Shown: positions 20,930 through 32,246 of the stretch, piece by piece | Layout: the number at the start of each line of letters is the position of its first letter | Position numbering within the stretch: the first letter of the stretch is position 1 | DNA from: Leishmania infantum JPCM5 | Lineage: Eukaryota > Euglenozoa > Kinetoplastea > Trypanosomatida > Trypanosomatidae | Direction of reading: 5' to 3' | Length of the DNA stretch: 64,000 bases | NCBI RefSeq assembly: GCF_000002875.2 | Contig: NC_009392.2 | Span: 248,001-312,000 of the forward strand | Notes under the pieces: model-generated | Told to the model about the DNA's origin: nothing | Seen by the model: the letters and a program-made list of their open reading frames with translations, nothing else | Database searches by the model: none | Position numbers and translations under genes: made by a program

Positions 20930-23294
20930 GACAACGGCGATGGGAGCGCGGCGAGGCCACACGCGCACGCACGAATGCGTGCGTGCCTCCCTCCCTCCCC
21001 TTTCCACTTTTCAATGTTTCTTCTCTCTCCCTGTCTTGGGCATCAGTAAGCAATGTAAAGAAGCTGATGAACGCTGATGTCGACGCGTGTATGTGTACGT
21101 GTGCTTACAGCACAGCTGTGCAAGGCTAGCGCTTGTCGCTAAACGTTTGAACCGATTTCTGAGGAGGATCGGGCAAGGCGGTTCAGGAATGGCCGGGCAC
21201 ACATTGAAGTCAGGGGGGGAATGCGGGAGAGAGAGGGTGGGCGACGCGATCGGGACGAAGACATGTCAGGATTGCGTACATGGAGCCATTTACGCTCAAG
21301 TGCATGGGGGCTGGGAACGTTCTCATTCCACTTGCCCTCAATCTACACGGTTGTGCAAACAAGGAATGTCCAGTGAAAGTGGTGGAGCGCCGTTGTCCAC
21401 CCGACCCTCCCCTCTCCCCCACACTCCGCCGAGGCACAATCGCCCACCTGCATTGTTTTCAAGATAGGTATATTTACATATAAGGTGTACATATATAGAG
21501 GGAGAGAACGCCCTGCCCTGCCGCCGCCGCCGCCCCCTCCTAGCATTATCTATGTGCAGGATTACATCTGTATATATCTATATGCTTGCCGGAATGCAGT
21601 GGGCGTTGTTCTTCGTCTTGTCACGTCTCTTTCGTCGAAGACGCGACGGCACTGGAAATGCAGCGCGTGCCTCCTCTGCTGCCCTTACGTGTGTTTGTTT
21701 GATTGTGTGTGTGTGTGTGTGGCTTCCTTTGCAGAAGAGCAAGGCATTCGCACGTCGACCGGGAACATTGAACTCGTGGCACCCCCACGTGCGGTCATGA
21801 GCTCTTCGTCCTTCGGTGCACCACTCTGTACGGTACGTCATCACTGCCTCATCACCGTTTTAGCGCAGTTCTCACATTGTTGTTTACGGTGCCGTCTTGC
21901 ATCTCCCTCTGCATCGCGTTGCCGTCAACGTTTTGCCATGCAGCTTCCTCCCAGCTTCCAGTTTTGTGAGGAAGCTGGCACGCCGACAGCTCACTGCGCC
22001 CTCGGCGGGTTTGAGCGGGTGGCACTGTATACACGGACTGCGCTACAAGAGAGCCTCCCCACCACCACCACCACCATCACCAATATGTGTAAGCACACAT
22101 GCGACGGCGCAAGAATGTGTCATGGGCCGTCTCGTGTGTAACGTGATGTCTGCGTGTGCTCTCTCCCGCACAAGAAGACGCTGAGCATGTGCCTGGCCAG
22201 TGTCGCGAAGGCGTGGTCCAACTTGTGCGCTCAAACGCGGCGGAATGCTGAAAAGGGCAGGCGGCCAGCCGGGAGCGTCAGCGATGCGCCTCACACTCTT
22301 TCCGTTCCTTGATCTTCTTCCCCTCTGCCCAGTCACGCGGCATCACAGTCCCGCTCCCCACCAATGCTGCCAGTGGCGGCACTGCCGCTCCTCGCACGCT
22401 TTACTTGGCATATAGGCAATGGCAGTTCCCGCCCCAAAACTCAAGATAACAACAACAACAAAAAAAGAATAATCATCACCGCTTTAGAGCCGTGTCTATC
22501 ACAGCCGTAGCCTTCCCATCACCATCAGTGCTGTGAGCGACGCCTCCTGAGCTCTTCCCCATCTTCAACCTCTCTGTCTCTCTGCCGGTCAGAGCGCGGC
22601 ACGGCGCGGGTGTTTGCGTCACCATCTGCTCAGCGCGAGCAGGGAAACGAAATAATGGCGGCAGCGTGGGGTATGGTCAAGCATGCTGCTGTCACCGCTT
22701 CTTTTTCCTCATCTCTGTCGGAGCGCCTCAGGAGGGCACGGTCGGTTCGCCTGCAGCCACGGTGAACAATGCAAGCGCGTAAAAGCAGCGCGAATGGCCA
22801 TGCTGACCAGAAGCAGAGCCGCCTGGTCACCCTCGCTTCTTCCTTCATCCCTCTCTCGCCCCTGTCTCTTTTCTCTGCACATTCCACGACTCCACCTCAC
22901 CCCACCCTCCGCATCGTCAGAGATCTTTTCTCGCGCGCTACTCCTTCCCCACCGCCTTCAACACCAACACCAAAACCATCACTTCTCTTTCTCAGGCTTA
23001 CACAGATACCCACTCACGGTCACACGAACAACTCTCCCTTGTCGCTCGCGACACCTCCAGCCCGAACACCAACAGCGGCACCATACGATATAACGCGCTC
23101 GCGGACGGATCCTCTAGTCCCTCCCTCCCCTTCTCCTCTCCCTCCATCGCATCACGCCTGACGAGCATTCTATTGATTTTTTTTTGCTACTTGACCGGGT
23201 GTGTGTGCGCGTGTTATCAGAGTGTCTTTCCACGGATACATAAGCACACTCACTCAGACACATATATTTATTTATATACAAACACACGAGAAAA
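20930..23294. other. 2.4 kb spacer
   Basis: No credible gene. Contents include a TA-rich patch near 21470-21500, a TG run near 21704-21722, a GCC-type run near 21520-21540, an A-rich patch near 22452-22470 and C/T-rich sequence from 22840 to 23160. One open frame of about 218 codons starts at 21485, but its composition simply follows these repeats. The end of the interval carries the candidate splice acceptor listed separately. Confidence 0.6.
23171..23220 (+). promoter_or_regulatory. Candidate trans-splice acceptor for the gene at 23295
   Basis: A T-rich tract at about 23171-23190 is followed by the first plausible AG at 23219-23220, giving a leader of about 74 nt. This follows the general trypanosomatid rule (pyrimidine tract, then first AG) and is a prediction only. 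Confidence 0.4.
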
Positions 23295-24197
23295 ATGGTG
23301 TCGGGGAACACACATCTGACCCTTCTGCGCAGCAGTGTCGTCGTCGGCGCGGTGGCGGCGGCGCTGTGCCTTGGCGCTACGGCGATGCTGCCCATTTTTC
23401 GGCTGAACATCGACGCGCTCAACTCTTCCATCACACAGTCGTTGTGGACGACGGACATATACACCCCTGCCGGGGAGAAGCACATCCCTGTGAAGAAGTT
23501 CGTGAAGGACTGCAGCGATCTGGCGCTTGCGTTTCAGGTGGCGCAGGTGTGCACTCTTGTCGGCATCGGCGCCCTCGCTCTGGCCTTTCTGTGCTCCGTC
23601 CTCCACATGTCGTCGACCTTCACGCGCTCGAGCTATCGCGTGCGCGCCGTGTGTGGGGCGCCGATTTGCCTTTTGCTCACGGTGGCAATCGCTGCGGCCG
23701 GCTTGAACTGCTACATCATGCGCGCCATGTACGAGAACAACTGGTGTGAGAAGAATACCACCGGGTGCATGGAAGCTACCCAGTCGGCGATGGGTGTTAT
23801 TGGCAGGCCGTCGATTCTCCTCAATCGCGGCTTGCCTCTGCGCAAGATGTCGAAGATCCAGCACTCCTTCTTAACCCCCGCCGTAAACATGAAATTTGCC
23901 GTGTCGCGGGAAGCCGACATCTTCGCCACACCTCTGACTAAGGCTGCTGCTACTGGTTCAACTGGTGGCCTCTTCGGGGACTGCAACCCGTTCGACGGCT
24001 GCATCAGCTCCTTCCACAATATGGGGTTCACGGGTGCGGAAGGGTGGCAGACGACATGGGCGGCGCTGGCAGCGACCGTCACCGGATTCTTCGCGGAGAC
24101 GCTGGTGGTGATCATCGGCGGCCGTCGCTCGTCGGAGGCCGGCCTGGACGAGTCGGCCGTCGCACTGCTTCAGGGCGAGGACGAGCGACTCCTGTGA
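23295..24197 (+). CDS. Four-helix membrane protein of unknown function, loosely amastin-like in layout
   Basis: Encodes 300 aa from the ATG at 23295, the first in frame. Hydrophobic segments at about residues 11-34, 84-104, 116-142 and 251-275 suggest four membrane spans with both ends cytosolic. Loop 1 (35-83) and the long loop 2 (143-250) would face outward. Loop 2 has five cysteines or a near set (C151, C158, C230 and C236, with C139 at the membrane edge) and an NTT sequon at 154. The C-terminal tail after residue 276 is hydrophilic and acidic. The helix-loop-helix-helix-loop-helix order resembles amastins, but the amastin signature around the first loop cysteines is absent and loop 2 is far longer. 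I therefore do not call it an amastin. A surface or endosomal membrane protein is inferred; no specific function can be assigned. Confidence 0.85.
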   Translation: MVSGNTHLTLLRSSVVVGAVAAALCLGATAMLPIFRLNIDALNSSITQSLWTTDIYTPAGEKHIPVKKFVKDCSDLALAFQVAQVCTLVGIGALALAFLCSVLHMSSTFTRSSYRVRAVCGAPICLLLTVAIAAAGLNCYIMRAMYENNWCEKNTTGCMEATQSAMGVIGRPSILLNRGLPLRKMSKIQHSFLTPAVNMKFAVSREADIFATPLTKAAATGSTGGLFGDCNPFDGCISSFHNMGFTGAEGWQTTWAALAATVTGFFAETLVVIIGGRRSSEAGLDESAVALLQGEDERLL

Positions 24198-25869
24198 GAC
24201 TCACGGAGGCGAGACGGACAGGGAGGGAGGGGGGGCAAGAGGAAGCGAGCACGCGGGCCCACCTATATACATGGCACGCGAGCAGACACAAGACGACGAT
24301 GGAGGAGTGCCGCGAGCGCCTCACGTGCTGCGCTTCGACGTGATAGCGAGAGCCCGCAACGCGCGGGCGCAGGCGTTAGGGCGTTGCTGGGATTTTGCTT
24401 GCAGTTGACGTGCGGTTCTCGCCGTCCCTGCAGGCTCCACGTGGTTGCTTGTTCGTTCTTGCGGCTGCTGCTGCTACGGTGAGCTCTTCAGGGCGCATGT
24501 CTTTTAGTGCTTCTTGCGCCTGCTGGCGCCTCCCCTTCCCGAGTCTCCTTTTCGATTGTGCTTGCTTGCTTTTCTTCCACGCGCCGCCATGCTCTACACC
24601 ACGTCACACATGTCAGCGAAGGCGCACACGTTCACGCAGAAAAGGCATGCACGGGCGTACTGTGGTCAGCGTGCGAAGTCCCGATTGCCTTCCCTTCTTC
24701 CCGTTTCCCCCGTCACCGTTTGTCGTTGTGGTTGTTGCTCTCGCTCTCTCTTCGGTGTGGAAGCTCAGCAAAGGGGTGGCTCGGCGCCGCAGATACCTGT
24801 GTAGGTAGGCGCGCATGTATATGCGTGTCTGTGTGTGTGTGTGTGTGTGTGACTTTGTTTGCCGAGGCCGCCACGGCCACAGCAGCAGCGCCAGCACTCG
24901 TCGTGTCTGTCTGTCTGTGTGTTTGTGTGTGGGAGATCGAGAGAGATGGCCTGCCCAACCACCCACTCCCGCTCTCCTCCTCGTCCGTTTTCTTTTTATT
25001 GTGTGTGAGGGGGAGGGGAAGGGGGTCGGGGTGTTGTGCTTGTGGCTACGTTTCCGTCTAGTTGTTTGCATGCTATTCACGCCGCTCTCTCGTGGCCCCC
25101 TCGGTTTGCTTTTTTTTTGCTTATTTGGGGGGAGGGGGCATGGAGCCCCTCCCCCTCCCCCACCACCACCACACCACACCTTTCCATTTTTCTTTCTTTC
25201 GTCCTTCTTTTATATGTATGCTGGTAGTCCACCAACGCCAACCCGTAGAGATGGGGGAGAAAGGAGGGGTGCACGCACACACGCATACGGGACACACAAG
25301 CACGTAGACGCGTGGGTGGAGTGCCACGGTTCACAGCCCCCTACACACGCAACTCGCCGTATATACGCCCCGCCCCGCCGCCTCCTCGTGTGTGTACCCC
25401 TCTCCCTCCTTTTATTGTTATTTGCTTCGCTGTGGCGTTGACGATAGGTGGTACTCCGAATGCCCACCACCAACACTGCCGTTCCTCCGAGGGTACCGCT
25501 CCAACACCATCATCGCCACCCCTTCATCATTTCTTCGGGTGCACATGTCTGTGCGTAAGAGAGTGGTAAAGGTGCGGCGCTTTCGGAAATTAATTTCTAC
25601 CGATTTCTTTTCGTGCTTCCCTCTCACTGTGTGTGTGTGTGTGTGTGTGTCAGCGTGTGGGCGCGTGGGTGCACCTCTGTGCGTGTGTGTGCGTTTGGGG
25701 GGTAGGGGGGTTCTCGTGGTTACGAAATCCGAACACAACTATTTAGACGTGGTGTGTGTCCTGTGCCGATGCGCGCAGGTGCTGTTTGCCCTCGCCATTA
25801 TCAGCACACGCACGCGCACACACGCGTACCCCGCACAGAGGTGCATCCACACGCCTGCAATGCACGCAC

Positions 25870-25920
25870 ATATATATATATATTATATTTATTATTATTA
25901 TATATATATAACATATATTT
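25870..25920. repeat. AT-only near-palindromic repeat
   Basis: About 50 bases almost entirely of A and T, with TA runs on both sides of a TTATTATTA centre, able to fold into an imperfect hairpin. It stands out against the GC-rich background. Confidence 0.85.
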
Positions 25921-27078
25921 ATGCTTCCATCGCTAGGCTTTCGCTCTGCATCTCTTCGTTTGGTGTTCGTTCCTTCTTTCCTTGACGTTCTTCTTATCTT
26001 TTTGTCCGCCCGTTTCGCCCATACAGCTCAAACATCGCGCCCACCCACCCCTCAGTGACGTCTGACGAGACTAAAGTACCACCCGACACACACACACACA
26101 CACGCACAAACATGCATACATACATATCTGTAGTTATTCATATATAGCTAGATATATATGTATATATGTGTGTGTGTTTGCTTGTGTTTATGTTTGTATG
26201 TGCGCATAACGAAGATGGACATCATTAAAGCAAACAGCGGCAGCCAGAAGCACATCGAAAGATAAAAAAAAAGAGCGAAACACACATTCACACGCACACA
26301 CAACGCCAGCAAGGCGAGCGGACGAAGAGGATTGAAGCGAAGCCATTATATAGAGAAAGGTTATTCCGCCTCCCCCTCCCTCATTTTTACGTGTGTGCGT
26401 GTGTTCGCTCGCGCGCCTCTGCGCGTTGAAGTGTGGTTTCCTCTGGCGAGCGAGGAGACGAGGAGGGAGAGGCGGCGCCCGTCAAGGCATATCCTCTTCT
26501 CCGGCTCTCCCATCTGCACACGATTCCACATCACTTCACCCCATCCACTAACTTTTCTCCGTGCGTGCGTGCATGCGTGCACGGCATTTTTTTCTTCATA
26601 CTTTTAAGGAGTACGCTCGCGCATGTAGGGCACCCGTGGATCAGAGTTGGCACTGCGCATACACAGCGGCCCCTCTCTTCTTCCCTAGTCACGTTTCCTT
26701 GCATAGAAACATACGCGCCTGCTGCTCATCAGCGCTTGCTCTTACCGCGCACAGAGGAGAGAAGCGCAAGCGAAGAAGGAGGTGCTCCTGCATATTTCAT
26801 CTTAGTCACCCCCCCGCCCACCCTGGACACTTTCATGCGAGCAAGGCGTACAGCGAAGCTGCTCTTTCACGAAGAGGAACATCGACTCCTGATCCGCTTC
26901 GCCACCGCTCTGGAGATGATAATCGACGACGGCGGCGTGGAACAGCAGCGGCAGCAGCAACCATATCACCAGGGCAAGTAGAAAGCCTTCTTTCACGGCC
27001 ACCATGGTTGCATCCTTTCGGTGTGATGCGGCGGCTAGCATGTAGTGCTGCGAGCTTGCGGCGTCTCCGCCCTCCGGC

Positions 27079-27228
27079 ATGAAGGCCGCGCTGAACCGTC
27101 CCTCTGCAGTACAGTACGGGGCTGCGTTGCCGTGCCGCCTTCATCTGGAGCTCATGATGACGATGCACGGCCTCTGCAAGGCCGCCCTGGCCTACGCTGG
27201 TGTGGGCCGTGCCATCCTCAGGCTCTAA
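27079..27228 (+). CDS. Possible small ORF, 49 aa
   Basis: ATG-initiated frame encoding a 49 aa peptide with a moderately hydrophobic C-terminal end (AYAGVGRAILRL). It lies in the low-repeat island. Composition is unremarkable and no homologue is recognised. It may be chance. Confidence 0.15.
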   Translation: MKAALNRPSAVQYGAALPCRLHLELMMTMHGLCKAALAYAGVGRAILRL

Positions 27229-27306
27229 TTTCTTCTGTACTTCGCTCGGAGAGGCCTCGATGACGGTGGTTGCGTTTTCTGCCTTGTGGTGTGTGTGTGT
27301 GCGTGT

Positions 27307-27341
27307 GTGTCTGTGTCTGTGTCTGTGTCTGTGTCTGTGTG
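27307..27341. repeat. (TGTGTC)n minisatellite
   Basis: About six tandem copies of the hexamer TGTGTC following a TG run. Confidence 0.85.
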
Positions 27342-29809
27342 GCGACGCGTGCTCACAACACCATCGTGAAGCCCTGGAGTGCGCGGGAGCTGCCACCTGA
27401 GCCCCTTGCCGCGGGCGCGTCAGCCACGTGCCCTCGCAGGCTGTCCGGCATGGCCGTCAGGGGGTGGGGACACCGTAGCGTCGGCACGCAAGCAGCTTCG
27501 CGAGCTCACCGACCGTAATAACACCGTGTTCCTGTTGTTCAGACCGGCACGGCGCTGAAGAGGCGCTACACCGACTGCCGCTGGTGGCGCGGCGTGGTTC
27601 GAAATGGAAGAGACAGGCCAGGAGCCGAAGTGCAACGCCCAGCGCGAAGAGGGTGACGAACGCGGTGCCGGACCTTGCAGCGCCACCGTCAGCAGTTCCG
27701 CGCCGTCTCGCGCGAACGCCACGCGCGGGTATCGCCTTTACGCACGTGAGCCCAGGACCAGCGTCCTTGACGCACGCGCAGGCGGAGCGCGGGGTGCAGC
27801 CGAACAGAAAGAGCGCTCGCGACTGTTGCAGGTGACGGCGTGTATTGCTCAGCATCGAGGCCTGCGTGCTCTTCAGTTTGGTGATGCGTCAGCATTCTCT
27901 CCAGCTTCGCGAGGACAGCAGCGCTGGGCGTGTGTAACCGCACTATTGCAGCACCCGCTGCACCTATTTCAAGTGAAGACACCCAATGTTGAGCTGGAAG
28001 CGTTGCCAACGTGTGCGTGTGTCTGAAGTCTACGTCGTCGTCGACACCGTCTGGGCGCTTTCTGACGTGTATGCGTGTGTACATGGACGACTGGAGTCGT
28101 TTTGCTTTCTCTGCACCATCATCATCATCCGATTGGTTGAGATAACGCTGTTGAGGCATCAACCGAACAACGAAAAAGGAGCACCGATGCTGAAGTTCTC
28201 GAAGGCGGTGTATCCCTCGCGCTCGCCCTCCTGCTTCGGGGCTTGGCCTTCAGCCGCAGTAATAGCACCCCATCATCGCCGCAAGCGTGTCGCTGATTAA
28301 CGTCGGTGGAAGGGCTCCTGTCCACACGCGCACACGCATACAGACACAAGCGCGCACACGTGCAGTGAAGCTTTTCCGCATTCACGCCCCACCCACTCCC
28401 TCCCTCTCTCTCCCTTCTGGCACACACGCACACAACCGCCATGCGTAAAGGACGGCACACACACTCGCTGTTTTCCTTAGCTCTTGTCGCTCGATAGCAC
28501 GTACCCCTTTCGCGCTCTCTTGTACTCATTGCCTCAGCCACCACTCATCGCGCCTGGCCCACCCCCTCTCCCTCCACATCCTCGATTCGGGGCACCCGCG
28601 TTATTAACTGATCGCGTGTGTCCTCGTGTCTCCAGCGCTCCATCGACTCCTCTTACCTGTCTTCCCTGCTGCTACACCTTCCCTGCTACTTAGCACAACA
28701 ATACGCACACGTGCAACTTGCCGCGGCACACGTCTTCCCTTGTGCATGTTGTTTTACCTTGCTGGGTCGCGCTTTCACAGAGGCAGCCGAAACGGCGAAA
28801 AAAAAAAGGAAAACGAATAGGATCGGATCCGGTACTCATTGCTCTTCTTATCTGTCTGTGTGTGCGTGTGCGCATCTGTGCCGCTCATCGACCCTCTCCT
28901 CCCCTCCCTTCCCTGCCTGCCTGCCACGTTTGATGACGCGCCTGTTTAGACCAACTCTCTACTCTCTCTCTCTCCCTCTCCCCCCCTTCTCTCTGCGTGC
29001 GTGCGTGTGTCTGTCTTCTTGATTTCCGTCGTTGTATCTCGTCGTCTTGAACACACACAAAGGAAGGAAGGAGTGCACGTTTTCCTGTAGACCCGGCACA
29101 CCACACATTCCGCCCTGAAACGCGTGCACGCGCACGCGGTCCACCGTCCCTCCACCTTCGAAGCCTTCACCACAAGGCATACACACAGTTTGCCAGTGCG
29201 CGTGTGCGCGTCGGTGAAGCTTGCCGCAGCCGCTCCCTCCCCCCCCTCCAAACGCACCCCTTCTTGCTCGCTTCTTCTTGTATTCGTCGCTTCGCTCCTT
29301 CGGCTTCTTACTTGCCTCTGTGCCTCCCCCGCCCCGCCACCTCTCGCTCTCTCTCGCACTGCACGCCTCGCCCACTCAGACGTACCGCTCACAAACGCGA
29401 GCAGCACCCAACCACAGCGCTGCTGCGCACGTGGTGTCGTCGCCTTCCTGCGTGTAGGTGTGCCGGCCGGCCTGGGGTTTGTGAGTGGGCTATCACTTGC
29501 TACGTGTTCTCGTGGTGTGTCGGCTCCGTGTTTTCATTGTGCTGAAGGGGGTGCTGCCACCCGCTGCACGTCCCCTGCTTCTCTGTCGGTGCGGCTGCTT
29601 CCCCATCGCCGCTGCGCGGCGCGCACAGCGCTGCTGCGGCTGCGAAGAAGTTTTTCTTGCGCAGGGGCTCGTGGCCTCCCTTCCCCCCTCCCGCACTGTT
29701 GTTGCTGCTGCCTTTCTACGCCTGCGGCTCCGTTCGACGCAGCTCACCGTCGAACTTGAACGTCATCACACACACACACACGAACGCCGCTGAGCTCTCC
29801 GCTGCAGCC

Positions 29810-30700
29810 ATGCAGACCTTCTACGACGTCCTCAGCGTGCCGATGAGCGCCTCACAAGACGAGATTTGGCACGCGTACCGGCGTCTGCTCGTCCGCTGCC
29901 ACCCGGACCGCTGCTACCACGACAACGACAGCGTCGCGTACAACACGACCCGTGAACTGGATGAGGTGCGGACGAACCTTCTGAGCAAGGCGTACAAGGT
30001 ACTCTCCAACCCGCAAAGGCGGAGCGAGTATGACGCCTATCTCACCCGACAGCTGAGGAGCAACTCCTCTGTATATCACCAGCCTCCCCAGCAGGTCCGT
30101 CGTTCGCAAGGCACAGCGCAGCCGCAAGTGTTCGCGTTCGGTGGCGGCGCCAACCGGAGCGTAAGTCGTATGGCAGGGCTGGTGAAGGCAATGATGACAA
30201 CGGCGGTGGACGGCAACGCCGCGCCAGCCACGGCAGGCGCCGCGCCTGCTTCCGGGCAGCCCATCTCCACAGAGGAAGGAGCCCGTAGGGGTGCCGTGCA
30301 TCCGCAATATGCGAACCCCATGACACGAGCGTTGGGCACCTCGTTCGGCGTGGCAGGAGAAGCGACCGCGACCGTGCCGGAGGGCGGCGCGAACTTTGCG
30401 AAGTCGCCGTCATCGAGCACGCCGTCATCCGTGTCGATTGTATACACGGACTCCGTGTCGGTGCGCGCCATCAAGGCAGGTCCCCGTACGGTGGGTCTCG
30501 TGGTCGTCACTGATAGTGGAGTTGCACCAGGCACCCCGGCCTCCACAGAAACGCCGGAGGCCCCTCCGCAGCAGCAGCAGCAGCAGCAGCAGGAGCAGGC
30601 GCAGCCGTCCGCAGCGGCAGCAGCCGCGATTCCTTCTGCTGTGTCAGACGTCCACCTGCCGCTCCGGATCCGCGTCATTGAAGAGCATCTGGTACTCTGA
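29810..30700 (+). CDS. J-domain (DnaJ/HSP40) protein, type III
   Basis: Encodes 296 aa. The open frame reaches 51 codons further upstream, but the J domain begins directly at the ATG at 29810 (MQTFYDVLSV) and the upstream codons are repeat-derived, so I start there. Residues 1-80 form the J domain, with FYDVL in helix I, the HPD motif at 31-33 that triggers Hsp70 ATP hydrolysis, and the final RRSEYDAYL helix. There is no Gly/Phe-rich stretch and no cysteine zinc repeat, so this is a type III J protein. Residues 81-296 are low-complexity, with Ala/Ser/Pro-rich sequence and a Gln run near 245-257, ending in a short conserved-looking LPLRIRVIEEHLVL. No signal peptide or membrane span is seen, so a cytosolic or nuclear Hsp70 partner is inferred. 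The client is unknown. Confidence 0.9.
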   Translation: MQTFYDVLSVPMSASQDEIWHAYRRLLVRCHPDRCYHDNDSVAYNTTRELDEVRTNLLSKAYKVLSNPQRRSEYDAYLTRQLRSNSSVYHQPPQQVRRSQGTAQPQVFAFGGGANRSVSRMAGLVKAMMTTAVDGNAAPATAGAAPASGQPISTEEGARRGAVHPQYANPMTRALGTSFGVAGEATATVPEGGANFAKSPSSSTPSSVSIVYTDSVSVRAIKAGPRTVGLVVVTDSGVAPGTPASTETPEAPPQQQQQQQQEQAQPSAAAAAAIPSAVSDVHLPLRIRVIEEHLVL

Positions 30701-31880
30701 GTGTGACAGTGGCAAATTCATCGCCTCCTCTCCCCCCTCCCCGCCACTACGCTCGCACACGCGCAAACCATATTCCCCTGCGTTGATGCTGCTCGCCCTC
30801 TCCCCAATCTGCAAGAGGCAGATTCCCCACCATTCCGTACATCAGGAAAGGAAAGGATGGTGGCGGCGGGGGCGGACGCGGTGATGGCAGTGGTGGACGC
30901 AGGGGGCGCACAGCCGATTGGACTCGCCACTCTTTTTCCTTGACCCTTCTCGTTTAGCACACATGTTTTGTTTCTCTTCTTTAGCTCTCGCTGCGCTCCT
31001 CCTCTGCGTGAATGGCTGGCCATGTACGACGAGGTGTGCATGCGCGTGTTGATGTCTGCCACTGCAAGACGAGCGCATCTCCGTCGTAGTCTCCCTATCT
31101 CTCTGCCTTTCAATTCGGCACGGCTCACGTTATTGCTGCATCTTCCGGTGCCCCTCGCGTGGATGTCGACTCTCTCACACACATATCACCCTCACTCGAC
31201 CCCCTCCTTTGTGTTCTATTCAGAACTTTCCTTTTCCTTCTTCCTCCAGGTTCTGCACAATGTGGGCCCTGCATGTGCCCACACGCAAAACCAGGCGTGC
31301 GCACGAAGACACAATATCGATGCGCCCCCCCCCCTTTTTTGACGCCTCTCTTCCTCAACTTGTGTGTCTCTATGCGTCCCGGCGTCCCTCTGTCTGTGTT
31401 CCGGTATCTGCGTGTCTGTGATAGAAGGGAGTTAGGGGGAAAAGAAGTGGCTCCGCCGTGCGAGTGTTGGCCGGACTCGTTGACGTACACCAAGCAAGCC
31501 CCTATGGCCGCGTACGCGCCCACGCACTGGCGGCATGCATGCGTGGATACACGGCTTCCTCTGCCGTCACCTCTGCGAAACCGTTGTCAGTGTTGCTGTC
31601 TCTATCCTGTGCACGTGCATGTGCACACACGAGCCGCTCTTCAGCCCCTTTCGTTTTCTTCACGATCCTCTTCTCCTTTTTCTTGTTGTTTGGCTGCGGC
31701 TTCGTTTGCTCTCACCCACGTCGTGTGTGTATGTGTGTGTGCTCTTTCCTTCGAAGGCGTTCTTCCGGCTCCCTAGCCCCCCCCTCACCCAACGACCTCC
31801 CACTTCGCTCTCATGACGAGAGGCGCACACCCTTTCCGTGTGTGTGGCATCTGCAGGGCCTACACACACACACACACACG

Positions 31881-32246
31881 CACCGCACCCCTGCCAAGTG
31901 CCGCACCACCTCTGGTGGCGACGGGGCCAAGCGCCTGCGACGTAGGGGAAGTCAGAGCGACTCATCGCTGCTGATGTCGGCGGTCGCGTCCCGGATGGCG
32001 TGGCGTCGGAGCGACCGGCGACGGTGAACACGTCTTTGCCACCCACATGATGGGCGAAGCGTCACCGCTCCCCGAGCGTAACTCAGCCGCACCTGAGAGG
32101 TGCACGACGTGGCGACCGGCATGATGGGAGCGGCTGGGAGGCAGCGTGCGCGGTGCAGGGTGGGCGGGGTGTAGGGCAGGGGCCGTGCTCCGATGACTGG
32201 GCTGGCGCATGCGCTGTAGCATGTGTCTACGTATGTGCGTGTGTGT
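31881..32246 (+). mobile_element. SIDER-like degenerate retroposon, copy 1
   Basis: This 366 bp segment matches 38682-39047 with a single mismatch by eye (position 32222, T against C). It has no long open frame and sits in the spacer between genes, where the short interspersed degenerate retroposons of Leishmania (SIDER1/SIDER2) normally lie. Assignment to SIDER2 rests on my recollection of the family sequence, including the CTGGGAGGCAGCG stretch. The repeat itself is directly visible. SIDER elements in 3' UTRs are known to affect mRNA stability or translation; here it would fall in the 3' UTR of the J-protein gene if that UTR is long enough. Confidence 0.65.

Larger units (their letters stand above)
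26970..28320. other. Low-repeat island inside the spacer, unidentified
   Basis: Unlike its surroundings, this stretch has few simple repeats and a base composition closer to that of the coding regions. It holds only short, broken open frames on both strands, for example a 49-codon frame at 27079-27228 and minus-strand frames at 27420-27722 and 27457-27855. A decayed gene, a degenerate retroposon or a noncoding RNA would all fit. Nothing in it matches the SIDER-like copies at 31881 and 38682 by eye. Confidence 0.4.
24198..29809. other. 5.6 kb spacer
   Basis: The longest gene-poor stretch outside the array. It is mainly CT-, TG- and CA-rich with AT-rich patches at 25870-25920 and 26120-26180. 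The sub-region 26970-28320 is less repetitive and is listed separately. No open frame longer than about 200 codons has protein-like composition on either strand. A missing gene with weak coding signal or an RNA gene cannot be excluded. No tRNA cloverleaf or rRNA-like sequence was noticed. Confidence 0.55.

Noticed and set aside
21485..22141. 218-codon plus-strand frame in the spacer after the second giant gene
   Set aside because: It starts in a TA-rich repeat, passes through a Pro run and a TG-encoded Cys/Val run, and has no protein-like domain.
23295..24197. Calling the four-span protein an amastin
   Set aside because: The amastin signature around the loop 1 cysteines is absent and loop 2 is far too long.
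29657..29809. 51-codon N-terminal extension of the J protein
   Set aside because: Its composition reflects CT- and CA-rich leader sequence, and the J domain begins directly at the ATG at 29810.
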